A stretch of 64,000 bases of DNA from Sphingomonas horti (GTDB lineage: Bacteria > Pseudomonadota > Alphaproteobacteria > Sphingomonadales > Sphingomonadaceae): NCBI RefSeq assembly GCF_009753715.1, contig NZ_WQMS01000001.1, forward strand, positions 310,001-374,000. Direction: 5' to 3'. Positions 30,136-39,575 of the stretch are shown here, one piece after another; position 1 is the stretch's first letter, and each line of letters opens with the position of its first letter. The notes under the pieces were generated by a model that had not been told where the DNA came from, did no database searches, and worked only from the letters and a program-made list of their open reading frames with translations. The position numbers and the translations under genes are program-made.

Positions 30136-31745
30136 GGGGCACTCCGTTGTTCGGCCGCGCTGTAGTCGATCAGCTCCGCATCGGGAAACGCTTCGAACGC
30201 CGCCTTGACCAAGGGCGTGTCGAGAATCGCCTGCCTCGCCGTTTCCTCGACCGCGCGCTCCTGCTCCAGCAGCGATGGCTGCGCGCCGCCGTCATCGGTG
30301 CCGACGGTCCAGACGGTGCCGGTCAGCGTGCGCAGCGCGGCGGCCAGGTCGCGCATGAAATCGCCCGGCAGGGGCTTCAGCGGCCTCACCGCCAGCTCGG
30401 GCGGGGCGTAGCGCTGCAGGCCGACGAAATCGTGGAGCTGCTGGGCGAGCAGCGGCTTGCCGCTCTTGCCGAGCAGGTCGACCAGCGCGGGGAAGCTTTC
30501 GGGATAGTGCGCGGCAGGCTCCGGAGCGGCCGGCGGCGGCGCGGAAGCCGGAGCGCGCGCCGGTGCCGGCGCGACCGGCTCGCCGCCCGCGATCCGCTTC
30601 AGCAGCTCGGACGGATCGGGCAGCTCGGCCGCGTGCACGAGGCGCAGCAGCGCCATTTCAGCGGCCTCGATCGGCATCGCCGCGCGCACCGTCTCCTCAT
30701 GCCCCTTCAGCAGCAGCTGCCATAGCCGGTGCAGCTGGGCGAAGGACAGGCGCGCCGCCCAGCCGTCGAGCAGCTCCCGCTCCTCGCCGGAAAGCGCCGG
30801 GTCCGCGCCGCCGCCCATCTTCGCCATCGTCACCGCATGCACGGCCTCGAGCAGCCCGCGCAGCACGCCGACCGGATCGACGCCCAGGTCATACTGGTCG
30901 CGCAGCGCCGTCAGCGCCGCCGCCCCCTCGCCCGCCAGCAATTGACCGAACAGGCGCCGGATCGCGCCGCGATCGGACAGGCCCAGCATCTCGCGGACCT
31001 GATCGGCGGTGACGATTCCTTCCCCGCCCATGTCCGCGTGCGCGATCGCCTGGTCGAGGATCGACAGGCCGTCGCGCGCCGACCCTTCCGCCGCCCGCGC
31101 GATCAGCGCCAGCGCCTCCGCTTCAGCCTGCGCGCCTTCCGCGTCGATCACGTGCGCGAAATGCGCGGCCAGCTTGTCGGCGGGGATGCGGCGCAGGTCG
31201 AAACGCTGGCAGCGCGACAGCACCGTGACCGGCACCTTGTTGACCTCGGTCGTCGCGAACAGAAATTTCACATGCGCAGGCGGTTCTTCGAGCGTCTTCA
31301 GAAGCGCGTTGAACGCGTTCTTCGACAGCATGTGCACTTCGTCGATGATATAGACCTTGTAGCGCGCCGAGACCGCGGAATAGCGCACTGCCTCTATGAT
31401 CTCGCGCACATCGTCGACGCCGGTGTGGCTGGCGGCGTCCATCTCGACCACGTCGATGTGCCGGCCTTCGGCGATCGCGACGCACGGCTCGCAGACGCCG
31501 CACGGATCGATCGTCGGCCCGCCCTGCCCGTCCGGGCCGACGCAGTTCAGCGCCTTGGCGATCAGCCTTGCGGTCGACGTCTTGCCCACCCCGCGCACGC
31601 CGGTCATCAGAAAGGCATGCGCCAGCCGGCCGCGCCGGATCGCGTTGCCCAGCGTGGTGACCATCGCGTCCTGCCCGATCAGCTCGGAAAAACGCTGCGG
31701 CCGGTATTTGCGCGCGAGAACGCGATAAGCGGGGGATTCGGACAT
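30132..31745 (-). CDS. dnaX: DNA polymerase III subunit gamma/tau
   Basis: 537 residues. Clamp-loader ATPase. The Walker A is in GVRGVGKTSTARLIAKALN, zinc-finger cysteines follow (CGVCEPCVAI and the earlier NCVG), then VDVVEMDAASHTGVDDVREI, IIDEVHMLSKNAFNALLKTL and SRCQRFDLRRI. The C-terminal tau-like part has an Ala/Pro linker (about 385-410) and a domain ending near SAAEQRSAP. No slippery A-run suggesting gamma frameshifting was noticed. It overlaps ybaB by four bases; the SRP RNA gene lies upstream. Confidence 0.96.
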   Translation of the reverse strand: MSESPAYRVLARKYRPQRFSELIGQDAMVTTLGNAIRRGRLAHAFLMTGVRGVGKTSTARLIAKALNCVGPDGQGGPTIDPCGVCEPCVAIAEGRHIDVVEMDAASHTGVDDVREIIEAVRYSAVSARYKVYIIDEVHMLSKNAFNALLKTLEEPPAHVKFLFATTEVNKVPVTVLSRCQRFDLRRIPADKLAAHFAHVIDAEGAQAEAEALALIARAAEGSARDGLSILDQAIAHADMGGEGIVTADQVREMLGLSDRGAIRRLFGQLLAGEGAAALTALRDQYDLGVDPVGVLRGLLEAVHAVTMAKMGGGADPALSGEERELLDGWAARLSFAQLHRLWQLLLKGHEETVRAAMPIEAAEMALLRLVHAAELPDPSELLKRIAGGEPVAPAPARAPASAPPPAAPEPAAHYPESFPALVDLLGKSGKPLLAQQLHDFVGLQRYAPPELAVRPLKPLPGDFMRDLAAALRTLTGTVWTVGTDDGGAQPSLLEQERAVEETARQAILDTPLVKAAFEAFPDAELIDYSAAEQRSAP

Positions 31746-31770
31746 ACTGGCCTCGGGTTAGCACAAACCC

Positions 31771-31798
31771 GTCATTCCGGCGAAAGCCGGAATCCACC
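31771..31798. repeat. Single-arm copy of the CCGGCGAAAGCCGG repeat
   Basis: GTCATTCCGGCGAAAGCCGG continuing AATCCACC. ATTCCGGC and GCCGGAAT form a perfect stem closed by GAAA. It matches one arm of the element at 18451. It lies in the leader of dnaX, between the SRP RNA gene and the dnaX start. Confidence 0.75.
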
Positions 31799-31818
31799 TT
31801 CTTCTTCGTAGGTAGCGC

Positions 31819-31917
31819 CGCGGCGAAGCCGCGTCGTCGGTCCTCGCTGGAAGCGAGGCCGGCCGCGCTTGCGCGAGGTCGGATTAGCGTTCGCTAATCC
31901 GTGCCCGCGCTGCGCGG
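31819..31917. repeat. Array of consecutive small hairpins downstream of the SRP RNA gene
   Basis: Separate stems follow one another: CGCGGCGAAGCCGCG (31819-31833), CCTCGCTGGAAGCGAGG (31842-31858), a weaker GCGCTTGCGC (around 31866-31875), GGATTAGCGTTCGCTAATCC (31881-31900) and CCGCGCTGCGCGG (31905-31917). Loops are 3-4 bases. The last stem touches the SRP RNA 3' end and may help end it. Confidence 0.7.
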
Positions 31918-32010
31918 TGGGAGCCGGAACGACCCGTGGCGTGTTCGTTGCGGCTGCTTCCTTCCGGACCTGACCGGGTTGGCGAATGCCACGTCCGCCC
32001 GACTCCCGCG
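31915..32010 (-). ncRNA. ffs: Signal recognition particle RNA (4.5S type)
   Basis: The minus strand contains GGTCAGGTCCGGAAGGAAGC followed by AGCC, the universally conserved SRP RNA loop that binds Ffh. The flanks pair: GGGAGTCGG...GACGTGGC on the 5' side with GCCACGGGTC...CCGGCTCCC on the 3' side. The length of about 96 bases fits the small bacterial form. The ends are estimated from pairing. Placement upstream of dnaX is usual in sphingomonads. Confidence 0.93.
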
Positions 32011-32064
32011 CGGGCATATGGGGCAAGATGTGGCATAGGGCAAGCGAACGGCCCGGGAGAATCA

Positions 32065-33249
32065 GTGAGCGATCGCTACGCGTTGCCGCGCACCGTCTGG
32101 GCGCTCGGGCTTGTCAGCCTGCTGATGGACCTATCGTCCGAGACCGTCCACGCGCTGCTGCCGCTGTTCCTGACCGCAACGCTGGGCGCCAGCGTCGCGT
32201 TGGTCGGCCTGATCGACGGCATCGCCGAATCGACCGCCTCGATCGCCAAGGTCTTTTCCGGCTACCTCTCCGACCGGCTGGGAAGGCGCCGGCCGCTGAT
32301 CCTTGTCGGCTACGCACTCGCGGCGCTGTCAAAGCCGCTGTTCGCGCTCGCCGGCTCGGCGCAATTGGTGCTGGGCGCCCGCTTCGCCGACCGGATCGGG
32401 AAGGGCCTGCGCGGCGCGCCGCGCGATGCGTTGATCGCCGATGTGACGCCGGCGGCGATCCGTGGCCGCGCCTTCGGTTTGCGCCAGTCGCTGGATACGG
32501 TCGGCGCCTTTGTCGGGCCGCTGCTCGCGATCGCACTGATGCTGCTGCTGGCCGACAATGTCCGGGCGGTCTTCTGGCTGGCGAGCATCCCGGCGGCGGG
32601 CGCGGTGCTGGTCGTGCTGCTCTGGGTCCGCGACCCGCCGCAAGCGCGCCCGGCGGAGGTGCGGCCACCGCTCGCCATAGCCGAACTGGCGCGGCTGGGC
32701 GGCGCATTCTGGGGCGTGACCGGCATCGGCGTGGTCTTCACCCTCGCCCGCTTCAGCGAGGCGTTCCTGATCCTGCGCACGCATGAGCTGGCGCTGCCGA
32801 TCGCGCTGGCGCCGGCGGTGCTGGTTGCGATGAATCTAGTGTACGCACTTGGCGCCTATCCGGCCGGCGTAGTCGCCGACCGCCTTCCCTCACGCCATCT
32901 GCTGCTGGCCGGCATCGCCTGCCTGATCGGCGCCGACCTGCTGCTCGCTTTCGCCGGCGCGCTGACGACGGCATTCGCCGGCATCCTGCTCTGGGGCCTG
33001 CACATGGCGCTGACCCAAGGCTTATTCGCAAAGCTGGTCGCCGACCATGCGCCCGCCGATCTGCGCGGCTCCGCCTATGGCGCGTTCAACCTCGCGACCG
33101 GGCTCGCGCTGCTGGTCGCGAGCCTAGGCGCGGGGCTGATCTGGGACCGGTTCGGCTCCGGCGCGACGTTCCTGGCCGGGGCCGCCGCCGCCGCGCTGTC
33201 GGCCGTGCTGCTGATCGGGCTTCAGAAGCCGAACGTCACTCCGCCATAG
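32065..33249 (+). CDS. Major facilitator superfamily transporter
   Basis: 394 residues from GTG 32065, after GGGAGA. About twelve hydrophobic helices. The loop GYLSDRLGRRRPLILVGY between helices 2 and 3 is the MFS signature; FADRIGKGLRGAPRDALIAD and GRAFGLRQSLDTVGAFVGPLLA resemble the family of exporters related to drug/metal-resistance MFS proteins. Substrate not known. An upstream extension of the frame overlaps the SRP RNA gene and is rejected. The 3' end overlaps the convergent TonB receptor by 28 bases. Confidence 0.88.
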   Translation: MSDRYALPRTVWALGLVSLLMDLSSETVHALLPLFLTATLGASVALVGLIDGIAESTASIAKVFSGYLSDRLGRRRPLILVGYALAALSKPLFALAGSAQLVLGARFADRIGKGLRGAPRDALIADVTPAAIRGRAFGLRQSLDTVGAFVGPLLAIALMLLLADNVRAVFWLASIPAAGAVLVVLLWVRDPPQARPAEVRPPLAIAELARLGGAFWGVTGIGVVFTLARFSEAFLILRTHELALPIALAPAVLVAMNLVYALGAYPAGVVADRLPSRHLLLAGIACLIGADLLLAFAGALTTAFAGILLWGLHMALTQGLFAKLVADHAPADLRGSAYGAFNLATGLALLVASLGAGLIWDRFGSGATFLAGAAAAALSAVLLIGLQKPNVTPP

Positions 33250-35318
33250 ACCGCTCGGCGGCGGCCCGGCTCCAGTCCGGTCTGGAAGACGCGGGCGTAG
33301 TATTTCTCGTTGAAGAGGTTCTGCACGCCCGCCTGCAGCCGCACGTGGGGCAGAACCGTCCATTCGCCGGCCAGGTCGAACACCTGATAGGCCGGCACTT
33401 TCGCCGGCACGAGGCTGGCGCCGCTGCCGACGGGCAGGTTCGAATCCTGGAAGAATTGCGAGCTGACCGACAGGCCGGTCAGGCTGACGCTGTATTTGCC
33501 CGTCTCGCGCCAGGTGATGCCGCCCTTGACGATTGACCTGGGCGCGAAGGCCGGCCGCTTGCCGATCTGCGCCGGATTGTCGCTGGCGACGAACTTCGCG
33601 TCCAAAAGCGCGAGGTTCAGGAACGCGGTCAGATGCTCGGCGCCATCGCGTGCGGCAAGGAAGTCGTACGAGACCTCGCCTTCGAAGCCGCGATGCCGCG
33701 TGTCGCCGGTGTTGACGTTGATCACGTCGGTCGCGTTCAGCCGCCGGCTCTCGATGCGGTTGCGGAAGTTCACCTGAAACAGGCTGACGTCGTAGAACAG
33801 GCCCGGCAGCGGCGTGCCGTGGAGGCCCGCTTCGTACGAGGTCGATTCCGGCGCGTCCGCCTCATTGCCCGGCTGCAGGTTCGAGAAAGGCGACGCCACG
33901 TCGAAATAGCGGAGCGGCCGATACCCCTGCGTGATGCTCAGATAGGTCTCGTTGTCCTTGCCGAAATCGTTGCCGATGCCGATGCCCAGCAGCGGCACCG
34001 TGCGGGACACCTCGACGTTGGAGAGCGGCCGGGTCAGGTTCGGCGGCCTGACCGTCTCGCGGACGCGCAGCTTCTCCACGTCCAGCCGGCCCGACAGCAC
34101 GACATGGAAGCGGTGCGGCAGCCGGAACACATTCTCGGCAAAGATCGCGCCGAGCCAGGACTCGCGATCCTGGTCCAGCCGCGGCGTACCGCTATGCTCG
34201 CCGCGATCGGCGGTCAGGCTGGTGCTGGTGAACTGGAGGAACGGCGCGCTGCTATGCGTGCCGGTGACGCCGAACGTGAAGGCATTGCCCCGCCCCCAGC
34301 GCTTTCGCGCGCGGAGGTCGAGGCCCTGGTTCCGGAACCGCTCGTCCTGCAGCGTGGTCGTGGTCGCGGCGGCATCGCGGGCGGCGCGGGTATAGAGCTG
34401 CAGGTCCGACGCCCAGGCCTTGCCCTCGAAGCGCCAGCCGTCGCCCAGCTCCAGCTCGTTGCCCAGGATGATCGCGCCGCGCCGCACCCAGTCGCGGTTG
34501 ACGGGCGTGGGCGCGAAATTCTGATCGGCCAGGAATTGCGGGTAGCTGATCCGGCCCGGATTGCCGGCTTCCGCGCTATGCCCCTGCACGCGCAGATACC
34601 AGAGCGCATGATCGGTCGGGCGGTAGCCGAAGTAGAGATCGCCCTGAAGCAGGTGTGACGCAGAGTTCTGCCGCTGCCCGTCGCTTTTGGTGTAGCCGAG
34701 CGAGCCGCGATACTCGACCTCGCCCGACACTCCTTCCAGCACGTTGAACGTCGAATAGAGCCCGTCGCTGCCGACCAGATGCTGGGTGGAACCGGTCAGC
34801 GCCGGCCCGCGCGGGTCGGGGCGCTTGGAGACGAGATTGACCGCAGGCGTCGGCTCGGGGCCGTAGAGCAGGCTCGATCCGCCCCGGATCAGCTGGACCT
34901 CGGACAGGCTCTGCGGCAGCGGGACGTAGTAGAGCGTCGGAAAGCCGATCCAATCGGACTGGATCGGGATGCCGTCCTGCAGCACCAGCACATATTCGGC
35001 TTCCTGTGGGTTGCCGATGCCGCGATAGCTGAGGTTGAACTGGGTCGGCGTCTGCTGCTCGGACACGAGCAGGCCCGGCGTGCGCGCGAACAGCTCGCGT
35101 CCCTGCGTCTCGATCACCGGCGGCTGCTGCTCGAGCTTGGTGACGCTGGTCTTCTTGGTGACGGTCACCTTGGTGCCGTCGACCTCGGGCAGGATATGAT
35201 CGAGCTTCGCCGGCTTGTCCTCCTGCGGCTCGACCCGGAAGCCCTCGACGATGATGGTACCCCGCGGTTCCTGCGCCGCCACCGGCGCGGCAGCGAGACC
35301 GATCATTACTGCTATCAA
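33222..35318 (-). CDS. FecA-like TonB-dependent receptor
   Basis: 698 residues from TTG 35318, with GGGAGA eight bases upstream. A short signal peptide (MIAVMIGLAAAPVAAQ) is followed by a plug domain (ETQGRELFARTPGLLVSEQQ, LSYRGIGNPQEAEYVLVLQD, VQLIRGGSSLLYGPEPTPAV) and a barrel ending in GGVTFGF. RIRN-like plug spacing and PLPQSLSEVQLIRGG resemble the ferric-citrate/siderophore FecA branch. No FecIR-like sigma/anti-sigma pair is adjacent, and there is no N-terminal signalling domain. The ligand is unknown. Confidence 0.9.
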   Translation of the reverse strand: MIAVMIGLAAAPVAAQEPRGTIIVEGFRVEPQEDKPAKLDHILPEVDGTKVTVTKKTSVTKLEQQPPVIETQGRELFARTPGLLVSEQQTPTQFNLSYRGIGNPQEAEYVLVLQDGIPIQSDWIGFPTLYYVPLPQSLSEVQLIRGGSSLLYGPEPTPAVNLVSKRPDPRGPALTGSTQHLVGSDGLYSTFNVLEGVSGEVEYRGSLGYTKSDGQRQNSASHLLQGDLYFGYRPTDHALWYLRVQGHSAEAGNPGRISYPQFLADQNFAPTPVNRDWVRRGAIILGNELELGDGWRFEGKAWASDLQLYTRAARDAAATTTTLQDERFRNQGLDLRARKRWGRGNAFTFGVTGTHSSAPFLQFTSTSLTADRGEHSGTPRLDQDRESWLGAIFAENVFRLPHRFHVVLSGRLDVEKLRVRETVRPPNLTRPLSNVEVSRTVPLLGIGIGNDFGKDNETYLSITQGYRPLRYFDVASPFSNLQPGNEADAPESTSYEAGLHGTPLPGLFYDVSLFQVNFRNRIESRRLNATDVINVNTGDTRHRGFEGEVSYDFLAARDGAEHLTAFLNLALLDAKFVASDNPAQIGKRPAFAPRSIVKGGITWRETGKYSVSLTGLSVSSQFFQDSNLPVGSGASLVPAKVPAYQVFDLAGEWTVLPHVRLQAGVQNLFNEKYYARVFQTGLEPGRRRAVYGGVTFGF

Positions 35319-35412
35319 ACGATATCTCCCTGAGTCTGGGCCGGTTCAGACGCGATCGGGAGGCTCCGTGTCGCCACGCCCCCCGCTTCCCGATCCGTCG
35401 GATGAAGTGCCG

Positions 35413-38400
35413 CTATTCCTTCTCGCCCTTGCCGGCGAGCGCGGCCAGCTGCCCGGTGAAGCGGGTGCCGACAAGCCCCCGGATGAGCGCGTCGACATCG
35501 CCGCCCCGCGCGCCGTCATCCTCCGCCTCGACTTCGGCGAGATCGACCGACGACAGGCCCATCGCCGCGGCGGCCGCATTCACCTTGCCCATGCCCTGCG
35601 CGGAAAGCGCCGCCCAGGCCGCCTCCACCTCGCTCAGCTCCTTTTCGAGCGCATCGACGCGGGCAAGGGCATAGGGGGTCGGCCGCTGCTCGGTCGAGGT
35701 GACCGCGCCATAGGCATAGTCCATATGCTCGCGCAGCCGCTCCTCGCCGGTGATGGCGCCGCCCTCCTTAGTCGCGACGACCTGCGTGCGCAGCGCCTCG
35801 ACCTTGTCGCCGAACGCCTTCGCCTCGGCCTTGGCGGCCGGCGACGCGTTCGGATCGGCCGCGACCTTCGCCGCCTGCGCCCGCGCCGCGTTCATCTGGG
35901 CGACCAGCTTGCTCATCCGCGCGAACAGCGTCTTCACATGCTCGGCCGCGTCATACTGGGCCTTACGGTCGGCGAGCGTAAAGGTGGCGCGGCGATCCAG
36001 CCCGATCGTCATCGGCGCGGTCGAGACTTCGCCCGCCTTGGTCAGCCGGACCGTATATTGCCCCGGCAGCACGCGCTCGCCCTGGGTCGAGCGGAAGGCG
36101 ATCTGCGCGGCAGGCGGGACCTGCGGCGGCTTGGTCCGCATCGACCAGACGACGCGGTTCAGCCCGCGCCGCTTCGACGCGGGCAGCTCGTCGACGACAT
36201 TGCCGCTGGCGTCCAGCACCTCGAGCTTCATCCGCCCGATCACGTGGCGCGCCTTCTGGTAATAGGTGATGACGGCGCCGTCCGGCGGGTTCTCGCCGAC
36301 ATAGGTGGCGTCGCCCTCGGCCCAGCCGCCATTGCCCTGGATGCGCTGCTGCACCTTCGGTCCCGGGATCAGCACGGCGGTGGCGGCCAGCTTGTCCGGC
36401 GTCAGCGCCCGAAGCGGGCTCAAATCGTCGATCACCCAGATGCCGCGGCCGTGCGTCGCCAGCACCAGGTCGTCGTCGCGGTCCTGGATGGCGAGGTCGC
36501 GCACCGCCACGTCGGGGAAATTGTTGGGCTTGAACTGCGCCCAGTCCGCGCCGCCGTCCAGCGACATGAACAGGCCGAATTCGGTTCCGACGAACAGGAT
36601 GTTCGGATCGACCCGGTCTTCCCTGACCACATGCACATAGCCGCGCACGCCTTCGGTCCTGGGCCCGATCAGCGGCTTCCAGGTCTTCCCATAGTCCGCG
36701 GTGCGGAACAAATAGGGCTGGAAGTCGCCGCTATTGTGCCGGTCGACCGTCACATAGGCGACCGCAGGGTCGTAGCGGCTCGCCTCCACCCAGCTGATCC
36801 AGCTGTCCTTCGGCAGCTTCAGATTCTTCGTCAGGTTGGTCCAGCTCTTGCCGCCGTCGCGAGTCAGCTGGACGTTGCCGTCGTCGGTGCCGACCCAGAT
36901 CTGGCCCGCCGCCTTCGGGCTTTCCGAGATCGAATAGATCGTCGTGTGCATCTCGGCCGCCGAGTTGTCGACGGTGATGCCGCCCGATTCCTCCTGGCGC
37001 TGCAGCTGGGGATTGTTGGTGGTCAGGTCGGGCGAGATGCGGTCCCAGCTCTGGCCGTGATCGCGGCTGCGGAAAAGGAATTGGGAGCCGATATAGATCG
37101 TGCCCTTTTCGTTGGGCGACATGTGGATCGGCGTGTTCCAGTTGAACCGCAGCTTTTCCTTATAGCCGGCCTTGGGCTGGATATCGCGCTGCTCCAGCGT
37201 CTTGCGGTTGATCCGGCTGATGCTGCCGCCCTGATACTCGGCATAGACGTAATCGGGATCGGCCGGGTCCGGGAACGCCCAGAAGCCGTCGCCGCCGTAC
37301 AGATTCTCCCAGCGGCTGTTGGTGATGCCGCCCGGATATTCCTGGTCGCCGACCCAGGACGAATTGTCCTGCAGGCCGCCATAGACCTGGTACGGATCCT
37401 TGTCGTCGACGCTGACGTGATAGAATTGGCTGATCGGCAGGTTCAGGCCGTGGCGCCATTTGGTGCCGCCGTCCTCCGTCAGCCACAGGCCGCCGTCGTC
37501 GCCGCCGATCATGTGCCTGGTGTTGGTCGGGTCGATCCACAGCGCGTGCCAATCGGCATGGCTGGACTGGGCGGAATCGGTGAAGCTCTTGCCGCCGTCT
37601 TCCGAGCCGATCATGTGATAGCCCATCTTGAAGACGCGGTCCTGGTTCTTCGGATCGACCACCAGCCGCCCGAAATAGAAGGGCCGCCAGACCATGCCCT
37701 GGCTGCGATCCCGCTCCTGGAAGGTCTTGCCGCCGTCTTCGGAGACGTAGAGCGCCGAACGGACATTCTCGACAAAGGCATAGACGCGCTTCGGATCGGA
37801 CGGCGCCCAGGCGATCTCCACCCGGCCCCAGGGCTGGTTCGGCAGGCCGCTGCGAGTCTGGGCGTTGAGGTCGGTCCAGGTGCGGCCGCCGTCCCGCGAT
37901 TCCATCATCCGGCTGCCGGAGGGCGCGTTCGGCCCGTGCCCGCCGGAGCGGAAATCCCAGCCGGTGCGGCGGAAATCCCAGGTGCCGGCGAGCAGATGCT
38001 CGGGATCGTTCGGGTCCATCGCCACCGACGAGCAGCCGGTCGACAGGTTCGCCGGCTTGATGATCTGCGTCCAGGTCCGGCCGCCGTCGGTGGTCTTGTA
38101 GAGTCCCCGGTCCATGCTGTCGGACCAGAGCGGGCCGGGCGCGCAGACATAGACGGTGTTGCCGTCCTTCGGATGGACCAGGATGCGGACGATCCGCTCC
38201 GTCTTCGGCAGCCCCATCAGCTGCCAGGTCTCGCCGCCGTCGGTGGACTTATACACGCCGCCGCCGATCGAGACCGAGTTGCGGGTCCAGCTTTCGCCCG
38301 TGCCGACCCACACCGTCTGCGGGTTGGTCGGGTCGAGCGCGATCTCGCCGATCGATGCCACCGGCTGCTTGTCGAACACCGGGCGGAAGGTCGTGCCGCC

Positions 38401-38634
38401 GTCCTCCGACTTCCAGACGCCGCCCGAAGCGGCGCCGACATACAGCGTCGTCTTGCCGTCCTTTTCGGCGCGACCGGCGATCGCGGCGATGCGGCCGGAC
38501 ATTTCCGCCGAGCCGATGTTGCGGATGCCGAGGCCGGAGATGGCGGCCGAATCGGCATAGGCGGCCGGCGCGGTGGCGGCCAGGGCGGGCCCGGCCAGCA
38601 GCAGGGCGGTCGTGGTGAGCAGGATGCTGCGCAT
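35413..38634 (-). CDS. Large exported BNR/VPS10-like beta-propeller protein
   Basis: 1073 residues from the ATG at 38634 (GGAG eight bases upstream). After the signal peptide (MRSILLTTTALLLAGPALA) come about ten Asp-box repeats: GVWKSEDGGTTF, GVYKSTDGGETW, GLYKTTDGGRTW, LYVSEDGGKTF, LWLTEDGGTKW, VQLTRDGGKSW and others. These build two sortilin-like propellers. The C-terminal 330 residues include Ig-like and coiled regions (GQYTVRLTKAGEVSTAPM, HVKTLFARMSKLVAQMNAAR). No glycosidase residues could be assigned. It starts five bases after the stop of the LolA-like gene, so they form an operon. Confidence 0.88.
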   Translation of the reverse strand: MRSILLTTTALLLAGPALAATAPAAYADSAAISGLGIRNIGSAEMSGRIAAIAGRAEKDGKTTLYVGAASGGVWKSEDGGTTFRPVFDKQPVASIGEIALDPTNPQTVWVGTGESWTRNSVSIGGGVYKSTDGGETWQLMGLPKTERIVRILVHPKDGNTVYVCAPGPLWSDSMDRGLYKTTDGGRTWTQIIKPANLSTGCSSVAMDPNDPEHLLAGTWDFRRTGWDFRSGGHGPNAPSGSRMMESRDGGRTWTDLNAQTRSGLPNQPWGRVEIAWAPSDPKRVYAFVENVRSALYVSEDGGKTFQERDRSQGMVWRPFYFGRLVVDPKNQDRVFKMGYHMIGSEDGGKSFTDSAQSSHADWHALWIDPTNTRHMIGGDDGGLWLTEDGGTKWRHGLNLPISQFYHVSVDDKDPYQVYGGLQDNSSWVGDQEYPGGITNSRWENLYGGDGFWAFPDPADPDYVYAEYQGGSISRINRKTLEQRDIQPKAGYKEKLRFNWNTPIHMSPNEKGTIYIGSQFLFRSRDHGQSWDRISPDLTTNNPQLQRQEESGGITVDNSAAEMHTTIYSISESPKAAGQIWVGTDDGNVQLTRDGGKSWTNLTKNLKLPKDSWISWVEASRYDPAVAYVTVDRHNSGDFQPYLFRTADYGKTWKPLIGPRTEGVRGYVHVVREDRVDPNILFVGTEFGLFMSLDGGADWAQFKPNNFPDVAVRDLAIQDRDDDLVLATHGRGIWVIDDLSPLRALTPDKLAATAVLIPGPKVQQRIQGNGGWAEGDATYVGENPPDGAVITYYQKARHVIGRMKLEVLDASGNVVDELPASKRRGLNRVVWSMRTKPPQVPPAAQIAFRSTQGERVLPGQYTVRLTKAGEVSTAPMTIGLDRRATFTLADRKAQYDAAEHVKTLFARMSKLVAQMNAARAQAAKVAADPNASPAAKAEAKAFGDKVEALRTQVVATKEGGAITGEERLREHMDYAYGAVTSTEQRPTPYALARVDALEKELSEVEAAWAALSAQGMGKVNAAAAAMGLSSVDLAEVEAEDDGARGGDVDALIRGLVGTRFTGQLAALAGKGEKE

Positions 38635-38639
38635 GGGGA

Positions 38640-39500
38640 TCACTCCGCCTTGGGCTTGGAGGGGTGCGGAACGTCGGAATCGGCCGGCTTCTCGTTCTTG
38701 TCGCGCGGCTGCAGATTCTTGTCCGTCGGCCCGGGCAGCGTCGGCTTGGCCGCATCGGCCGGCTGCGCGAACATCGATGGCGGCACCGGCACATTCGCCT
38801 CGGCCGACGCGATGATCACCCGCTGGCGCTGGTTCGACTGGCCGGGCTGCCAGCTGTCGATCGACATCGGGAAATAGACGCCGCCGACCTTCTCGTAATC
38901 GCCGAGCTCGTACTCGGTGACCTGCTGCGCGCCCCGCAGGCGGCGCGTCTCCGTCATCTTGATCTCGAGGAAGGTGTCGGGGTCCAGCAGATAGACGAAC
39001 TCGTCGCCATCGGGCTGCGACACCTTCAATTTATAGCCGAGCGTGCCGTCGAAATCCTCGCGGCCCAGATAGGCGACCTTCGCGTCTTCCTTCTTCGCGG
39101 ACAGCAGCACGCCGTCGATCAGCGCCGAGTCGGCCATCGAGCGCGCTTCGTCCTCGGTCATCTTCTCCGCGTCGCGTCGGCCCTGGAAGGGATTGATCCG
39201 CCAGCCGTTCGCGCCGTCATAGGCCTGGACCAGGGTCAGCCCCTGGATCGACGCGTTGACGCGAGTCGCGTCGCCTTTCGCCTCGTGCGCGCGGGTCTCG
39301 TCATAGGCGAGCTGGAAATCGCCGGGGAAGATCAGCTTGCCGGTGAACTTCACCGACTTCAGCGCCGCGAGCGCGTCGGTGCCGCCGCGCGCCGCCAGGT
39401 TCTTCGCGACCAGTTCGTCCGCGCTCGGTTGCCCCTGCGCGATCGCCGCGCCGGACAGACCAAGCGCCGCGGCCCATGCCGCGCACGCAACAAGCCTCAT
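38640..39500 (-). CDS. LolA-fold exported protein
   Basis: 286 residues. Signal peptide (MRLVACAAWAAALGLSGAAIA), then a region starting SADELVAKNLAARGGTDALAAL. VKFTGKLIFPGDFQLAYDE, LGYKLKVSQPDGDEFVYLLD and YELGDYEKVGGVYFPMSID resemble outer-membrane lipoprotein-sorting (LolA/LolB-like) half-barrels. The C-terminus is a charged Lys/Pro tail. It is the first gene of a two-gene operon with the BNR protein; such pairs recur in sphingomonads and might act together in surface peptide handling. Role unknown. Confidence 0.75.
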   Translation of the reverse strand: MRLVACAAWAAALGLSGAAIAQGQPSADELVAKNLAARGGTDALAALKSVKFTGKLIFPGDFQLAYDETRAHEAKGDATRVNASIQGLTLVQAYDGANGWRINPFQGRRDAEKMTEDEARSMADSALIDGVLLSAKKEDAKVAYLGREDFDGTLGYKLKVSQPDGDEFVYLLDPDTFLEIKMTETRRLRGAQQVTEYELGDYEKVGGVYFPMSIDSWQPGQSNQRQRVIIASAEANVPVPPSMFAQPADAAKPTLPGPTDKNLQPRDKNEKPADSDVPHPSKPKAE

Positions 39501-39575
39501 GCTGATCCTCCCTGTATACTTTCTTCCGTTTTGCGACTGGTTCGGCCGCCGGTCAACGGGGGTGTGCGCGCGACC

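Noticed and set aside
31936-32064. N-terminal extension of the MFS transporter
   Set aside because: It would overlap the SRP RNA gene and lacks membrane-protein sequence; GTG 32065 with GGGAGA in front is better.
35215-38877. 1220-codon open frame on the plus strand opposite the BNR protein
   Set aside because: It lies antisense to a clear exported protein and has the Arg/Ala/His-rich composition of GC-driven shadow frames, with no domain. The same applies to the long opposite frames at 1475-3313, 3319-5304, 53982-56006 and 57797-59722.
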